Positions 7,958 through 15,848 of a DNA stretch of 64,000 bases are shown here, in pieces (position 1 is the first letter of the stretch; each line of letters starts with the position of its first letter). A program made the translations under genes and the position numbers. The stretch is from Candidatus Villigracilis affinis (lineage in GTDB: Bacteria; Chloroflexota; Anaerolineae; Anaerolineales; Villigracilaceae), in assembly GCA_016718275.1 (NCBI GenBank), contig JADKEA010000001.1, forward strand, positions 124,001 to 188,000, written 5' to 3'. The notes under the pieces are model-generated. The model ran no database searches. It saw only the letters and a list, made by a program, of their open reading frames with translations, and was not told the origin of the DNA.

Positions 7958-9016
7958 ATGAAACTAGGAATTATCGGACTCCCCCAATCAGGAAAAACAA
8001 CCATTTTCAACGCGCTCACGCGCAGCAACACCCCCACCAGCGCCTCCGCCGGACGAATCGAAGTACATACCGCAGTTGTGGATGTCCCCGACCCGCGCGT
8101 GACCAAACTCTCTGGAATGTTCAACCCGAAGAAAACGATCTTCGCCAAAGTGACCTACGCGGATATTGCCGGACTGGAATCTGGTTCGGCCAAAAGCGGC
8201 ATTTCCGGGCAACTGTTGAATCAACTCAACCAAATGGAAGGCTTGATCCTCATCGTACGTGGATTCACGGACGAGAACGTCATGCATCCCAGCGGGACCG
8301 TTAACCCACTGCGCGATGTAGACGGCATGTTGACCGAGCTTCTGCTCAACGATCTGATCGCCGTGGAAAGAAAGCTTGAGAAGTTGACCGAGGAACGTAA
8401 AAAAGGCGGCACCGACAAGGTCGTCAATGCGCGCCAGACAGAGTTGTTCGAAAAACTTCACGCCACGCTTTCAGATAACAAACCCCTGCGCAGCATGGAA
8501 TTCACGAACGAAGAGCAAAAGGAACTTGCCAGCTACGGCCTGCTCACCCGCAAACCCATTCTCACTGTGTTCAACATGGGTGAAGGGCAAACTGCACCAG
8601 ACGCCCAACTCGATCATCCCAGCGTGGCGTTGATGGGCAAACTCGAAATGGAGATCGCCCAACTCAGCGCGGAAGATGCCGCCGTTTTCATGGAAGAATA
8701 CGGCATTAAAGAATTAAGTCTGAACCGAATGATCAACCTCTCGTATGACCTGTTGAAGGTGCAGACCTTCTTCACCGTCGGAGAAGATGAAGTGCGCGCG
8801 TGGACGACAAAACGCGGCGCAAGCGCAGCGGAATCTGCCGCGGAAATTCACACCGACCTGCAGCGTGGATTTGTCCGGGCGGAGGTCGTTGCCTACGAAG
8901 ACCTGGTCAGCCTCGGGTCCATGAATGAAGCGAAGGCCAAAGGGAAGTTAAGACTCGAAGGCAAGGAATATCCAGTTAAGGATGGTGACATTATGCACAT
9001 CCGATCCAGTCTATAA
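7958..9016 (+). CDS. ychF: YchF/OLA1-type P-loop ATPase
   Basis: 352 residues, close to the family length of about 360. It is a ribosome-associated Obg-family P-loop protein that in characterised members prefers ATP over GTP. The P-loop reads GLPQSGKT at residues 7-14 rather than the commoner G-L-P-N-V-G-K-S. The G3 region is D-I-A-G-L near residue 69, and the base-specificity motif is N-M-G-E near residue 206, where true GTPases have N-K-x-D. The C-terminus (GKLRLEGKEYPVKDGDIMHIRSSL) is the TGS-like domain that ends these proteins. The promoter overlaps that of tRNA-Leu on the other strand and the gene ends in an intrinsic terminator. The variant P-loop marks a YchF subgroup. Confidence 0.88.
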   Translation: MKLGIIGLPQSGKTTIFNALTRSNTPTSASAGRIEVHTAVVDVPDPRVTKLSGMFNPKKTIFAKVTYADIAGLESGSAKSGISGQLLNQLNQMEGLILIVRGFTDENVMHPSGTVNPLRDVDGMLTELLLNDLIAVERKLEKLTEERKKGGTDKVVNARQTELFEKLHATLSDNKPLRSMEFTNEEQKELASYGLLTRKPILTVFNMGEGQTAPDAQLDHPSVALMGKLEMEIAQLSAEDAAVFMEEYGIKELSLNRMINLSYDLLKVQTFFTVGEDEVRAWTTKRGASAAESAAEIHTDLQRGFVRAEVVAYEDLVSLGSMNEAKAKGKLRLEGKEYPVKDGDIMHIRSSL

Positions 9017-9050
9017 TATAGTTGATACACCCCTCTGGTTTTTATATAAT

Positions 9051-9083
9051 GAGATTGCGGAAAATTCCGCAATCTCATTTTTT
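9051..9083 (+). terminator. intrinsic terminator of ychF, abutting the next gene's SD
   Basis: GAGATTGCGG (9051-9060) pairs with CCGCAATCTC (9067-9076), then ATTTTTT. GGGAGG and ATG 9095 follow at once, so the lipoprotein gene has no room for its own promoter after the terminator. TATAAT-like boxes lie just before the hairpin at 9012-9050. Confidence 0.8.
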
Positions 9084-9094
9084 GGGAGGGCACC

Positions 9095-10054
9095 ATGTTT
9101 AGAGAGCGTGGGGTATGGGGGGCCATACTGCTATCGCTAAGTTTTCTGTTTGTTCTGGCTTGTGGGATCTCGATCACGCCAGACACCAGTTCCCCGCCTG
9201 CATTTGACCCAACCAAGGCGGCACTCGAACTTCAGGCCACCAGCATGGCCCTGCAATTGACTCAGGCCGCATTGAACGCACAACAGGCTGTTCAGCCAAC
9301 TTCACCCCCACCCCAACCGACCATTGCACAACCAGAAGCGCCCGCACAGGTGCAGCCCACGCCCACACAGGATGTGGAAGCGCGCATCCGCGCCGCCAAT
9401 GTGCTGGTCTACGAAAACACGGACGAGTACGGCATCGGCATGTGGATTCAAGATGCGCTCGACAACATGGGCATCAAATACACGCAGACCGGTTCCTACA
9501 GCGGACATTTCATGGAGTATCTCAACTCCGGCACCAAATACGACCTGATCATCGTCGGCGCGGAAGCGAAGGACCGCATCTCTGGTGAGTTTTGGGATGT
9601 GATCAACACCCGCCTGACCCGTGACAAAGTGGCGCTGATCGCCGAGGTTTGGTATCTTGATACCGAGGCGAATGGACCGATCAGCAAGATATTAGGCGGT
9701 TGCGGAATTCGCTACCAAAAGGATTATTCACTGGCCGATTCGATCTACTGGTGGGACCCGACGCATCCGATTTTCAATGAACCGAATACGGTGCTTCCGC
9801 TTCTTCACTATGACCGATACTGGGCCAACCAAACCGGAGATCAGATTCGCCTCGGCGGCTCCGGGGATGCGGTGCTGCTGGCAGGCCTCGCCGCGCGGAA
9901 ATCGAACGAGGAAGGCGTGCTGGCCACCTGCTATGAAGGCCGAGTCATCATCCAGACCTTTTCGGATCATGATTACAAAATGGCAGATGTGATTCCGCTA
10001 TGGGAGAATTACATCCACTACACGCTGAAGAATCACTTTTTGGCTGTGCCATAA
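9095..10054 (+). CDS. lipoprotein with Thr/Pro/Gln-rich spacer and GATase-like C-terminal domain
   Basis: 319 residues. Residues 1-23 are a lipoprotein signal peptide ending in lipobox L-A-C-G, so the mature protein is lipid-anchored outside the membrane. Residues 24-95 are a low-complexity spacer rich in Pro, Thr, Gln and Ala. The rest (from AANVLVYENTDEYGIGMWIQDAL) is a globular alpha/beta domain with alternating hydrophobic strands (YDLIIVGAE, KVALIAEVWYL, GRVIIQTFSDHDY), reminiscent of DUF4350 or glutamine-amidotransferase-like folds, but I see no catalytic Cys. The SD GGGAGG directly follows the ychF terminator. Exact function not recognised. Confidence 0.85.
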   Translation: MFRERGVWGAILLSLSFLFVLACGISITPDTSSPPAFDPTKAALELQATSMALQLTQAALNAQQAVQPTSPPPQPTIAQPEAPAQVQPTPTQDVEARIRAANVLVYENTDEYGIGMWIQDALDNMGIKYTQTGSYSGHFMEYLNSGTKYDLIIVGAEAKDRISGEFWDVINTRLTRDKVALIAEVWYLDTEANGPISKILGGCGIRYQKDYSLADSIYWWDPTHPIFNEPNTVLPLLHYDRYWANQTGDQIRLGGSGDAVLLAGLAARKSNEEGVLATCYEGRVIIQTFSDHDYKMADVIPLWENYIHYTLKNHFLAVP

Positions 10055-10080
10055 TGCTCCCAGCGGCATCCGCCACTCAA

Positions 10081-10110
10081 GCAGGTCACGTTTCAAGCGT
10101 GACCTGCTTT
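10081..10110 (+). terminator. intrinsic terminator of the lipoprotein gene
   Basis: GCAGGTCACG (10081-10090), seven-base loop, CGTGACCTGC (10098-10107), then TTT. The core GCAGGTCAC is shared with the hairpin at 22672-22698. Confidence 0.65.
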
Positions 10111-10163
10111 CTGAGCAAATCAATTCCATACTACGGTAGCATCAAAAATCCGTCCCCATGACG

Positions 10164-10199
10164 TATAATTTGCAGGCTGCAAGTCGCATCCTGCAAATT
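10164..10199 (+). promoter_or_regulatory. pepF -10 box with adjoining inverted repeat
   Basis: TATAAT at 10164-10169 overlaps an inverted repeat AATTTGCAGG (10167-10176) / CCTGCAAATT (10190-10199), followed by ATTTTTT, GGAG and ATG 10219. The predicted transcript start (about 10176) falls at the end of the left arm. An operator is therefore likelier than an RNA hairpin from this promoter; read-through RNA would form a terminator-like stem. Confidence 0.5.
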
Positions 10200-10218
10200 A
10201 TTTTTTGGAGAAAATACA

Positions 10219-12075
10219 ATGGCCTATACTCAATCCAAATGGAGCCTGGCTCCGCTTTACCCCGGTTATGAAAGTGCCGAACTGCAAAACGCGTTCGACA
10301 TGATCGAAGAGCAGGTCACCTCTTTCGAAGGGGTGCGCGGAAAACTCAACCCCGAGATTTCTTCCGAACAATTCATGCAGATCGTCCGTGCAAGTGAAGA
10401 GACGGTGCGCATCGCGAACAAGTTGTATTCCTTCGCAGGCTTGTCTTTCACAGCCGATACACAGGATCAGGCTGCACAATCCCTGCAAAACCGCGCCCTG
10501 CAATTTTTAGCGGAGATCGAAAACCGCACGATGTTCTTCAGCCTATGGTGGAAGGAAGTGGACGAAGCCAACGCCAAACGCCTGTTGGATGCCGCTGGCG
10601 ATTATCGCTACTATCTCGAAGCGCTGAGACTGTTCAAGCCGCACACCCTGACCGAGGCGGAAGAGAAGATCGTTAACATCAAGAATGTGACTGGTTCCAA
10701 CGCGCTGATCAATCTCTACGATGCGATCACCAACCGCTATACTTTCAAAATGCGCGTGGGCGGCAAAGAAAAGGAAATGACCTCGTCGGAACTTCAATCC
10801 TTCCGCTATAACACGGACCCGAAGGTGCGCGCGGAAAGTTATCAGGAGCAGTTCCGCGTGTATGGCAATGACGGCGTGATCCTCGGGCAGATGTATCAGA
10901 CCCGCGTACGCGACTGGCACAACGAAAACATTGACATGCGCAAATTCGGCAGCCCCATCGCGGCGCGGAATTTGACCAATGACATCCCCAACGAAGCCGT
11001 GGATGCGCTGTTGAACACAGCCCGTAAGAATGTAAAAATCTTCCAGCGTTATTTCAACCTGAAAGCCAAACATGTCGGCATGAAGAAACTGCGCCGCTAC
11101 GATATTTACGCGCCCGTGGCACGCTCAAAGAAGACCTACGGATTCGATACCGCCGCAAATATGGTCCTGGAGGCTTTTTCAGCCTTCGACCCGAAAGTGG
11201 CGGAATTGGCAAAGCGCGTGTTCGATGAAAACCGCATTGACAGCGAAATTCGCAAGGGCAAGCGCGGCGGCGCGTTCTGTTGGTCTGTCCTGCCGGAGAT
11301 GACTCCGTGGGTGCTGGTCAACTATCAGGGGACGGGACGCGAGGTTGCGACGCTGGCGCATGAACTCGGTCATGCCATCCATTCCATGCTGGCGGCGGGA
11401 CACAACACCTTCTCGTTCCAATCCTCTCTCCCGTTGGCAGAGACCGCATCCACATTTGCGGAGATGATGCTGATCGACAAGATGCTGGCCGAAGAGACCG
11501 ACGAATCCGTTCGGCGCGACATCCTTTTCAAGCAAATGGACGATGCCTACGCCACCATTTTGCGCCAGTCATATTTTGCGCTGTTCGAAAAGCAGGCGCA
11601 CGAAATGGTGCAGAAGAACGCCTCAGTGGATGAACTGTGCGCGGCGTACATGGAAAACCTGAAAGAGCAATTCGGTGATTCGGTGGAGTTGAGCGACGAA
11701 TTCAAGTGGGAATGGGTCGGCATTCCGCACATTTACCACACGCCGTTCTACGTGTATGCCTATGCCTTCGGACAATTGCTCGTGCTTTCGCTGTATCAGC
11801 AGTTCAAAGCGGAAGGCGAATCGTTCAAGCCGAAATATCTCAAAATCCTTTCGGCAGGCGGATCAGAAGCGCCGGAGAAAGTCCTCGCCGAAGCAGGCGT
11901 GGATATTCGCTCGGCGAAGTTCTGGCAGGGCGGTTTCGATGTGCTCGAAAAACTGGTGAGCGAGTTGGAACAGTTGCCAGCGGATAAGCCGAAGGTGAAA
12001 AAGGCTGTGGTGAAGAAAGCGGCGAAGCCTGTGAAGAAGAGTGGGAAGAAGAAAGAAGTAAGAAGAAAGAAGTAG
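10219..12075 (+). CDS. pepF: oligoendopeptidase F (M3 family zinc metallopeptidase)
   Basis: 618 residues, a cytosolic zinc endopeptidase cutting short peptides. The zinc site HELGHAIHS is near residues 381-389, followed by the third ligand region L-A-E-T-A-S-T-F-A-E about 25 residues later, as in M3B peptidases. The C-terminal H-I-Y-H-T-P-F-Y-V-Y-A-Y-A-F-G substrate-binding stretch is present. The last 25 residues are a Lys-rich tail (KVKKAVVKKAAKPVKKSGKK), unusual for PepF and probably disordered. The start has SD GGAG eight bases upstream. The gene stands alone between two terminators. Confidence 0.94.
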   Translation: MAYTQSKWSLAPLYPGYESAELQNAFDMIEEQVTSFEGVRGKLNPEISSEQFMQIVRASEETVRIANKLYSFAGLSFTADTQDQAAQSLQNRALQFLAEIENRTMFFSLWWKEVDEANAKRLLDAAGDYRYYLEALRLFKPHTLTEAEEKIVNIKNVTGSNALINLYDAITNRYTFKMRVGGKEKEMTSSELQSFRYNTDPKVRAESYQEQFRVYGNDGVILGQMYQTRVRDWHNENIDMRKFGSPIAARNLTNDIPNEAVDALLNTARKNVKIFQRYFNLKAKHVGMKKLRRYDIYAPVARSKKTYGFDTAANMVLEAFSAFDPKVAELAKRVFDENRIDSEIRKGKRGGAFCWSVLPEMTPWVLVNYQGTGREVATLAHELGHAIHSMLAAGHNTFSFQSSLPLAETASTFAEMMLIDKMLAEETDESVRRDILFKQMDDAYATILRQSYFALFEKQAHEMVQKNASVDELCAAYMENLKEQFGDSVELSDEFKWEWVGIPHIYHTPFYVYAYAFGQLLVLSLYQQFKAEGESFKPKYLKILSAGGSEAPEKVLAEAGVDIRSAKFWQGGFDVLEKLVSELEQLPADKPKVKKAVVKKAAKPVKKSGKKKEVRRKK

Positions 12076-12086
12076 TAGGTAGAGTC

Positions 12087-12127
12087 AAAACCTCCGAGTT
12101 CTCGCGAAGAACTTGGAGGTTTTTTTG
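12087..12127 (+). terminator. intrinsic terminator of pepF
   Basis: AACCTCCGAGTTCT / AGAACTTGGAGGTT stem with one G-T pair and a short loop, followed by TTTTTT. Confidence 0.88.
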
Positions 12128-12210
12128 GGCTTGATTTACTATAAATTTACCACTCCATCGCCAAAAAATTCTCTGTATAATCCTCAAAATTGTGCGGGAT
12201 AATCAAAACG

Positions 12211-12492
12211 TCAAATGGGCAATGAATTGTCAAAGATCAAGGAAAAGATATGCGATGCTTCAACTGGCAAAATCTCGATTCCATTCTTCTGTTGCTGGCT
12301 AATCATTTCCTCCAGTGGGATTTTGATTTGCAATTTACCTAATTGAATTTTGATTTGCATCTCCCAAATACTGGCTACGCTCAAGACAAGCGTATTTTCT
12401 GGATTCTGGCACAACTCCAAAGCGCGCCGTGATAACTTTTCAGGCTCGCTATCCCACCAAAGAAAAGTGTGTGTATCTAAAAGCAACTTCAT
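12211..12492 (-). CDS. VapC-like PIN-domain toxin, C-terminally truncated
   Basis: 93 residues from ATG 12492 (MKLLLDTHTFLWWDSEPEKLS). The first PIN acidic residue (L-L-L-D-T-H) and the middle acidic region (S-V-A-S-I-W-E-M) are present. Family members usually reach about 125-130 residues and end with a H-x-D-P-F-D-R-L-L-I-A-Q block carrying the remaining acidic residues; here the frame stops right after S-L-P-I. In the next frame the DNA reads P-F-D-V-L-I-I, faintly like that block, but what follows does not match. The toxin is therefore probably inactive or damaged by an indel or recombination. It overlaps the antitoxin gene by ATGA. PIN toxins are Mg-dependent RNases. Confidence 0.7.
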   Translation of the reverse strand: MKLLLDTHTFLWWDSEPEKLSRRALELCQNPENTLVLSVASIWEMQIKIQLGKLQIKIPLEEMISQQQKNGIEILPVEASHIFSLIFDNSLPI

Positions 12493-12728
12493 GCAGGGCT
12501 TTCTCCAAGCCAAAATGAGTCGGGCAGGGGCGCGTCAAAATCGGGACTAATCCATACCTTCCCAGCATGGAGACCAGGTACACGAGCGCCAGCCTCGTGC
12601 GAAACAGACACAAGGCGAGCCACAGGCAGTTTGTCTTCGGTCAACACAACATCCATGCCCGAAGCGACAATCTCCAATAATTTTTTGAGCGGCAAATCTT
12701 CCTTTATTTCGATCCATTTAACAGCCAC
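12489..12728 (-). CDS. Phd/YefM-family antitoxin (VapB type)
   Basis: 79 residues. The N-terminal half (VKWIEIKEDLPLKKLLEIVASGMDVVLTEDKLPVARLV) is the Phd/YefM DNA-binding fold. The C-terminal part (RVPGLHAGKVWISPDFDAPLPDSFW) is the toxin-neutralising tail typical of antitoxins paired with PIN toxins. The start codon is GTG at 12728; no ATG in frame gives a complete fold. It overlaps the toxin start by four bases (ATGA), the usual antitoxin-first order. Upstream lies disordered sequence and no convincing promoter. Confidence 0.85.
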   Translation of the reverse strand: MAVKWIEIKEDLPLKKLLEIVASGMDVVLTEDKLPVARLVSVSHEAGARVPGLHAGKVWISPDFDAPLPDSFWLGESPA

Positions 12729-12826
12729 AACTCACCCACCCCGCCAACAATTACACAAACGGCAACAGCAACAATTATATGGCCTACATATTCCCCAATA
12801 CCAACGCCATTCACCAAGCAGAACAG

Positions 12827-12902
12827 AAAAAAAAAAGGGGGGAAAAAAATTTTTTAAAAAAATTTCCCCACAAACAACAACAAAAAAAAAAAAAAATTTT
12901 TG
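12827..12902. other. homopolymer ladder, probable assembly artefact or broken junction
   Basis: The plus strand reads runs of A10, G6, A7, T6, A7, T3, C4, then CA-rich sequence, A15 and T5. No biological element I know looks like this. It separates the antitoxin gene from a gene lacking its 5' end. The 98 bases before it (12729-12826) are CA-rich and hold no convincing gene, only an Asn-rich open stretch with a possible ATG at 12779. Confidence 0.75.
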
Positions 12903-13748
12903 TGGTTTCACGCCCCTGACGGCAGATCATTTTTGAAGACAGAGTTGAGAAAGCAAGCATTAAATGTTGTATGGGAAAGGACGAATCTATTGAGGTATTC
13001 TTCCTACAGTTATTCGCTTGATTTTAGTGAAATCGTCGTCTTCGATGCGGGGCAAATGGCACGGGCTAATTTATCTGAGGGAAATCACATTGTCTATGAT
13101 ATTTCCATTCCATACAAGATCGGCTCACAATCGTCAGGCATAAAACACATTATCATCCTGCGCTACGAACAAGGGACATGGAAAATCATCTACGATGTCC
13201 ATGATGACCACTCCCACCGCTCTCTATACGATCCTACACCGCTCCCAAAAGATGTATTAGATGGACTTGACAAAAGCTTAATAGATTTGGGGCAGGGAAA
13301 AGAAGGACCTGCTTTACCTAAAGATTTAACATATTTTATTCCATCTGATCCTGAACAGTTGAATAAGTGGAAAGATTATGAAAATGCATTGGCCGAAAAA
13401 CTTATGTCTGAATATCCTCGGGATACCGTTTTCTGTGAATGGGAATTGACCGAGAAAACTTTGCAAAAAATAAATGTTTGGGCATCCTGTATGACGACTG
13501 TCACATCACCAGATATTGGCAATTACTACTTCCCGGTCGTAAGTCTGCCAGCGGTAATCAACCTTACCCCAAGCGGAGAAATACAAAGTATAGAAACTCC
13601 GGAATATGGAGAAACTTATCTCTCCGATATTTGGAGATTATTCCCAAATGGCGTATGGAAAACAGCGCCAAATGTTTTAGCGATGGAAAGGCACCTAAAT
13701 TGGAGGCGGGTACACTTTAATGAGCCGCACAATTGTTTGAAACAATGA
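12900..13748 (+). CDS. unknown protein, 5' end missing at the homopolymer junction
   Basis: The frame enters from the homopolymer ladder; the nominal start is a TTG inside it, so the true N-terminus is not in the sequence. About 280 residues remain. Residues about 5-105 look like an NTF2/SnoaL-type or amidase-associated domain (FSEIVVFDAGQMARANLSEG then HIIILRYEQGTWKIIYDVHDD). After a linker, a second domain of about 110 residues begins at LNKWKDYENALAEKLMSEYP and includes V-F-C-E-W-E-L and W-A-S-C. AT content is higher than in neighbouring genes, which suggests transferred DNA. Function not recognised. Confidence 0.6.
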   Translation: MWFHAPDGRSFLKTELRKQALNVVWERTNLLRYSSYSYSLDFSEIVVFDAGQMARANLSEGNHIVYDISIPYKIGSQSSGIKHIIILRYEQGTWKIIYDVHDDHSHRSLYDPTPLPKDVLDGLDKSLIDLGQGKEGPALPKDLTYFIPSDPEQLNKWKDYENALAEKLMSEYPRDTVFCEWELTEKTLQKINVWASCMTTVTSPDIGNYYFPVVSLPAVINLTPSGEIQSIETPEYGETYLSDIWRLFPNGVWKTAPNVLAMERHLNWRRVHFNEPHNCLKQ

Positions 13749-13829
13749 ACACCTGCAAATATCTTTTCCCCCAATCAGCAGTATAATATTTTTAGCAAAA
13801 CAAAAACAACCAAGTGAAGGAGAATTCAC

Positions 13830-14048
13830 ATGCGAAGAATGTTCGGTTTTCTGATCGGAATTTTGGTGGGGGCGTTGGTCGGCTCCACGATTGCATTGCT
13901 CATGGCGCCTGAATCGGGCGAGAAACTGCGCGGCGAACTGCGCGACCGTGGACAGGGCTTCATGAACGACGTGCGCCACGCGGCGAATTCACGCCGCATC
14001 GAACTGCGCGGACGATTGGAATCGCTGCGCGCACCGCGGGAAATGTAG
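13830..14048 (+). CDS. YtxH-domain small membrane protein
   Basis: 72 residues: an N-terminal glycine-zipper-like helix (FGFLIGILVGALVGSTIALLMAPESGEKLR) typical of YtxH/gas-vesicle-associated stress proteins, then a basic amphipathic helix. The SD GGAG precedes ATG 13830, and TATAAT at 13782-13787 is a fair -10 box. Members are often induced by general stress, but the role here is unknown. It stands alone, followed by inverted repeats. Confidence 0.85.
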   Translation: MRRMFGFLIGILVGALVGSTIALLMAPESGEKLRGELRDRGQGFMNDVRHAANSRRIELRGRLESLRAPREM

Positions 14049-14058
14049 GCTGGCAGGG

Positions 14059-14146
14059 GTGCGTCGCACCTTACTCGACGGGATTCATCCCATCGAGTAG
14101 ATTCTGCTGATTAATGAGGCTCATCCACCCGTCTGGTGCGACGCAC
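14059..14146. repeat. inverted repeat between convergent genes
   Basis: GTGCGTCGCACC (14059-14070) and GGTGCGACGCAC (14135-14146) are inverted copies, each itself nearly palindromic. Between them is a smaller hairpin CTCGACGGG-ATTCAT-CCCATCGAG. The right arm overlaps the 3' end of the glycosyltransferase gene. The T-runs are poor for a terminator; a REP-like element is possible. Confidence 0.55.
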
Positions 14147-15305
14147 TCATAATCACCGACCTGTAAAACTCCACCACCCGCTCCATCGTCCGCCCGTACT
14201 CTGCTTTGGCAGAGATGATGTTTGCATTGAGACCTGCCGCCTCGCGCCGCAGGTCTTCTCTTTCCAGCGCGATCAAGATCGCATCGGCAATCGCCTGCGG
14301 ATTGTTCGGGTCAACGAGCAGGCCATTTTGCCCGGGCGTGATCCACTCGCGGATGGATTCCAGATCGCCAGCCACGGGGAAACATCCGCAAGCCATGCCC
14401 TCGATCAACGAATTCGGCGTGCCATCGTGGACGCTCGGCGAAACCACGATCTGCGCCCCGCGAAAAACCTCCCCCATCTGCGCGTGCGAAAGCGGCGGGT
14501 TCAATTGCACCGCATGGCCGATGCCCAACTCCTGAATCCACTTCAACGCCTGCGCCTCGCCCTGCATCGACGAACACACAAACCGCGCATCGCTCCGTTT
14601 CGCCAGCACCAGCGGAATCGACTTGAAAAACGCCTCATTTTTGACATACGCCCGAAATCCGCGCGGATTGATGATGACAGGCTCTTTCACAAATTCTTTT
14701 GGCGGATAAAAAACATCGCCTCTGATTCCGCCGTTGCCTGGTGCCACCAACGTAGGCGACTCAGCGCCCAAGCCCCATGCTCTCGCGAGGCGGATATCCC
14801 GTTCGCAATCGGCGTGGAGCGCATCAACGGCCTTCATCACCTTGCGCGTGTAATATCCCATCAACGGCGTGGACGGCGCGTGCAAAGTAAAGTCATTGCC
14901 CCAGATGGAAACGATAAAACGTGGTCTCGATACTCGACCACCAGATAAGGCTTCAGCCGCCAGCATCCCCTCATACGGCACGCGCAGCGCGTGGACGATA
15001 TCGGGCTGAACCTCTTGAATAAACGCGCGCAATTTTCTCGCGGAGCGCGAAATGGTCAAAGGGCCGAGCCACTGTCTGATAAGCGTACGCAGGCCGAGGG
15101 TCCGCGAAGAACCGCTGCCCGGGGTGGAAGTCTGCTTTTTGACGGCGCTAAAGGCCACGGGGGTCAATTCCAGCCGCTTGACCGGGAAATCCAATTCACA
15201 AGCAAAAGTGGAAGCGAGATAGACCTCGTCGCCGCGTTCCGCGAAGTAGCGAATCCAGTTTCGAGAGATCGGAGAACGGCCATCAGCCACAAAGAGAATT
15301 TTCAT
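14121..15305 (-). CDS. glycosyltransferase, GT4-like (GT-B fold)
   Basis: 394 residues. The N-terminus (MKILFVADGRSPISRNWIRYFAERGDEVYLAS) is the acceptor-binding Rossmann half. The C-terminal half has the GT4 donor-site pattern: V-S-P-S-V-H-D-G-T-P-N-S-L-I-E-G-M-A-C-G near residue 295, with the E-x7-E type acidic pair, and D-P-N-N-P-Q-A-I-A-D-A near residue 345. It probably transfers a sugar from a nucleotide sugar to a polysaccharide or lipid acceptor at the inner face of the membrane. ugd, which makes UDP-glucuronate, lies 500 bases away on the other strand. No clear SD precedes ATG 15305. Donor sugar unknown. Confidence 0.88.
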   Translation of the reverse strand: MKILFVADGRSPISRNWIRYFAERGDEVYLASTFACELDFPVKRLELTPVAFSAVKKQTSTPGSGSSRTLGLRTLIRQWLGPLTISRSARKLRAFIQEVQPDIVHALRVPYEGMLAAEALSGGRVSRPRFIVSIWGNDFTLHAPSTPLMGYYTRKVMKAVDALHADCERDIRLARAWGLGAESPTLVAPGNGGIRGDVFYPPKEFVKEPVIINPRGFRAYVKNEAFFKSIPLVLAKRSDARFVCSSMQGEAQALKWIQELGIGHAVQLNPPLSHAQMGEVFRGAQIVVSPSVHDGTPNSLIEGMACGCFPVAGDLESIREWITPGQNGLLVDPNNPQAIADAILIALEREDLRREAAGLNANIISAKAEYGRTMERVVEFYRSVIMSASHQTGG

Positions 15306-15422
15306 AAGGTGTAGTGATTATACCCATTGCCATCTCCCTCTCCCAATGGGATAGGGCAGGGTGAGGGTCTTCGTTTGGCACCCGTTTGGGAACCGTACAT
15401 TGCCCGTAAACGCGAGACGTAG

Positions 15423-15434
15423 TATATTTGCGGC
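15423..15434 (+). promoter_or_regulatory. -10 box six bases before a start codon (leaderless)
   Basis: TATATT at 15423-15428 precedes ATG 15435 by six bases and no SD is present. Transcription would begin at or next to the start codon. Confidence 0.5.
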
Positions 15435-15824
15435 ATGAGCAAAGGTAGTGTATTGATCGTCGAAGACAATATGGACACCTACGAACTGGTGAATTTCATC
15501 CTGCAAAAGGATGGGTTCGATACTTTTCTGGCGGTGAACGGGCGTGACGGTGTCGATGCGGCGATCAAACAAAAACCTGACTTGATCATCATGGATCTAT
15601 CCATGCCCGAAATGGACGGTTGGGCAGCGACCAGCCTGATCAAGAGAAACCCCACAGTGAAATCCATTCCAGTCATCGTTTTAACCGCGCACGCATTACC
15701 GGGCGACCGTCAGCGCGCAATGGATGCCGGCTGCGACCAATACATCACCAAGCCGATGGACCTGGGCGAACTTGTGGAAGTGGTCCATTACTGGATCAAA
15801 AAAGCCAATTCGTCACACCCCTAA
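15435..15824 (+). CDS. single-domain response regulator (CheY-like)
   Basis: 129 residues, a receiver domain and nothing else. The acidic pocket is V-E-D-N near residue 10, the phospho-acceptor Asp lies in D-L-I-I-M-D-L-S-M-P near residue 55, the switch residue is in V-L-T-A-H, and the conserved Lys is in I-T-K-P. It acts by protein-protein contacts after phosphotransfer, not by DNA binding. The cognate kinase is not adjacent; the large kinase at 19044 is a candidate by proximity only. Probably translated from a leaderless mRNA. Confidence 0.92.
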   Translation: MSKGSVLIVEDNMDTYELVNFILQKDGFDTFLAVNGRDGVDAAIKQKPDLIIMDLSMPEMDGWAATSLIKRNPTVKSIPVIVLTAHALPGDRQRAMDAGCDQYITKPMDLGELVEVVHYWIKKANSSHP

Positions 15825-15848
15825 TCTTTTTTTCAAAGAGGAACAAAC

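Noticed and set aside
12631..12936. 101-aa plus-strand frame ending in a poly-Lys stretch
   Set aside because: Antisense to the antitoxin and then translated homopolymer ladder.
15306..15434. Possible small RNA or repeat in the CCCTCTCCC...GGGATAGGG stretch
   Set aside because: Only a short imperfect hairpin; resembles common intergenic filler and has no promoter or terminator of its own.
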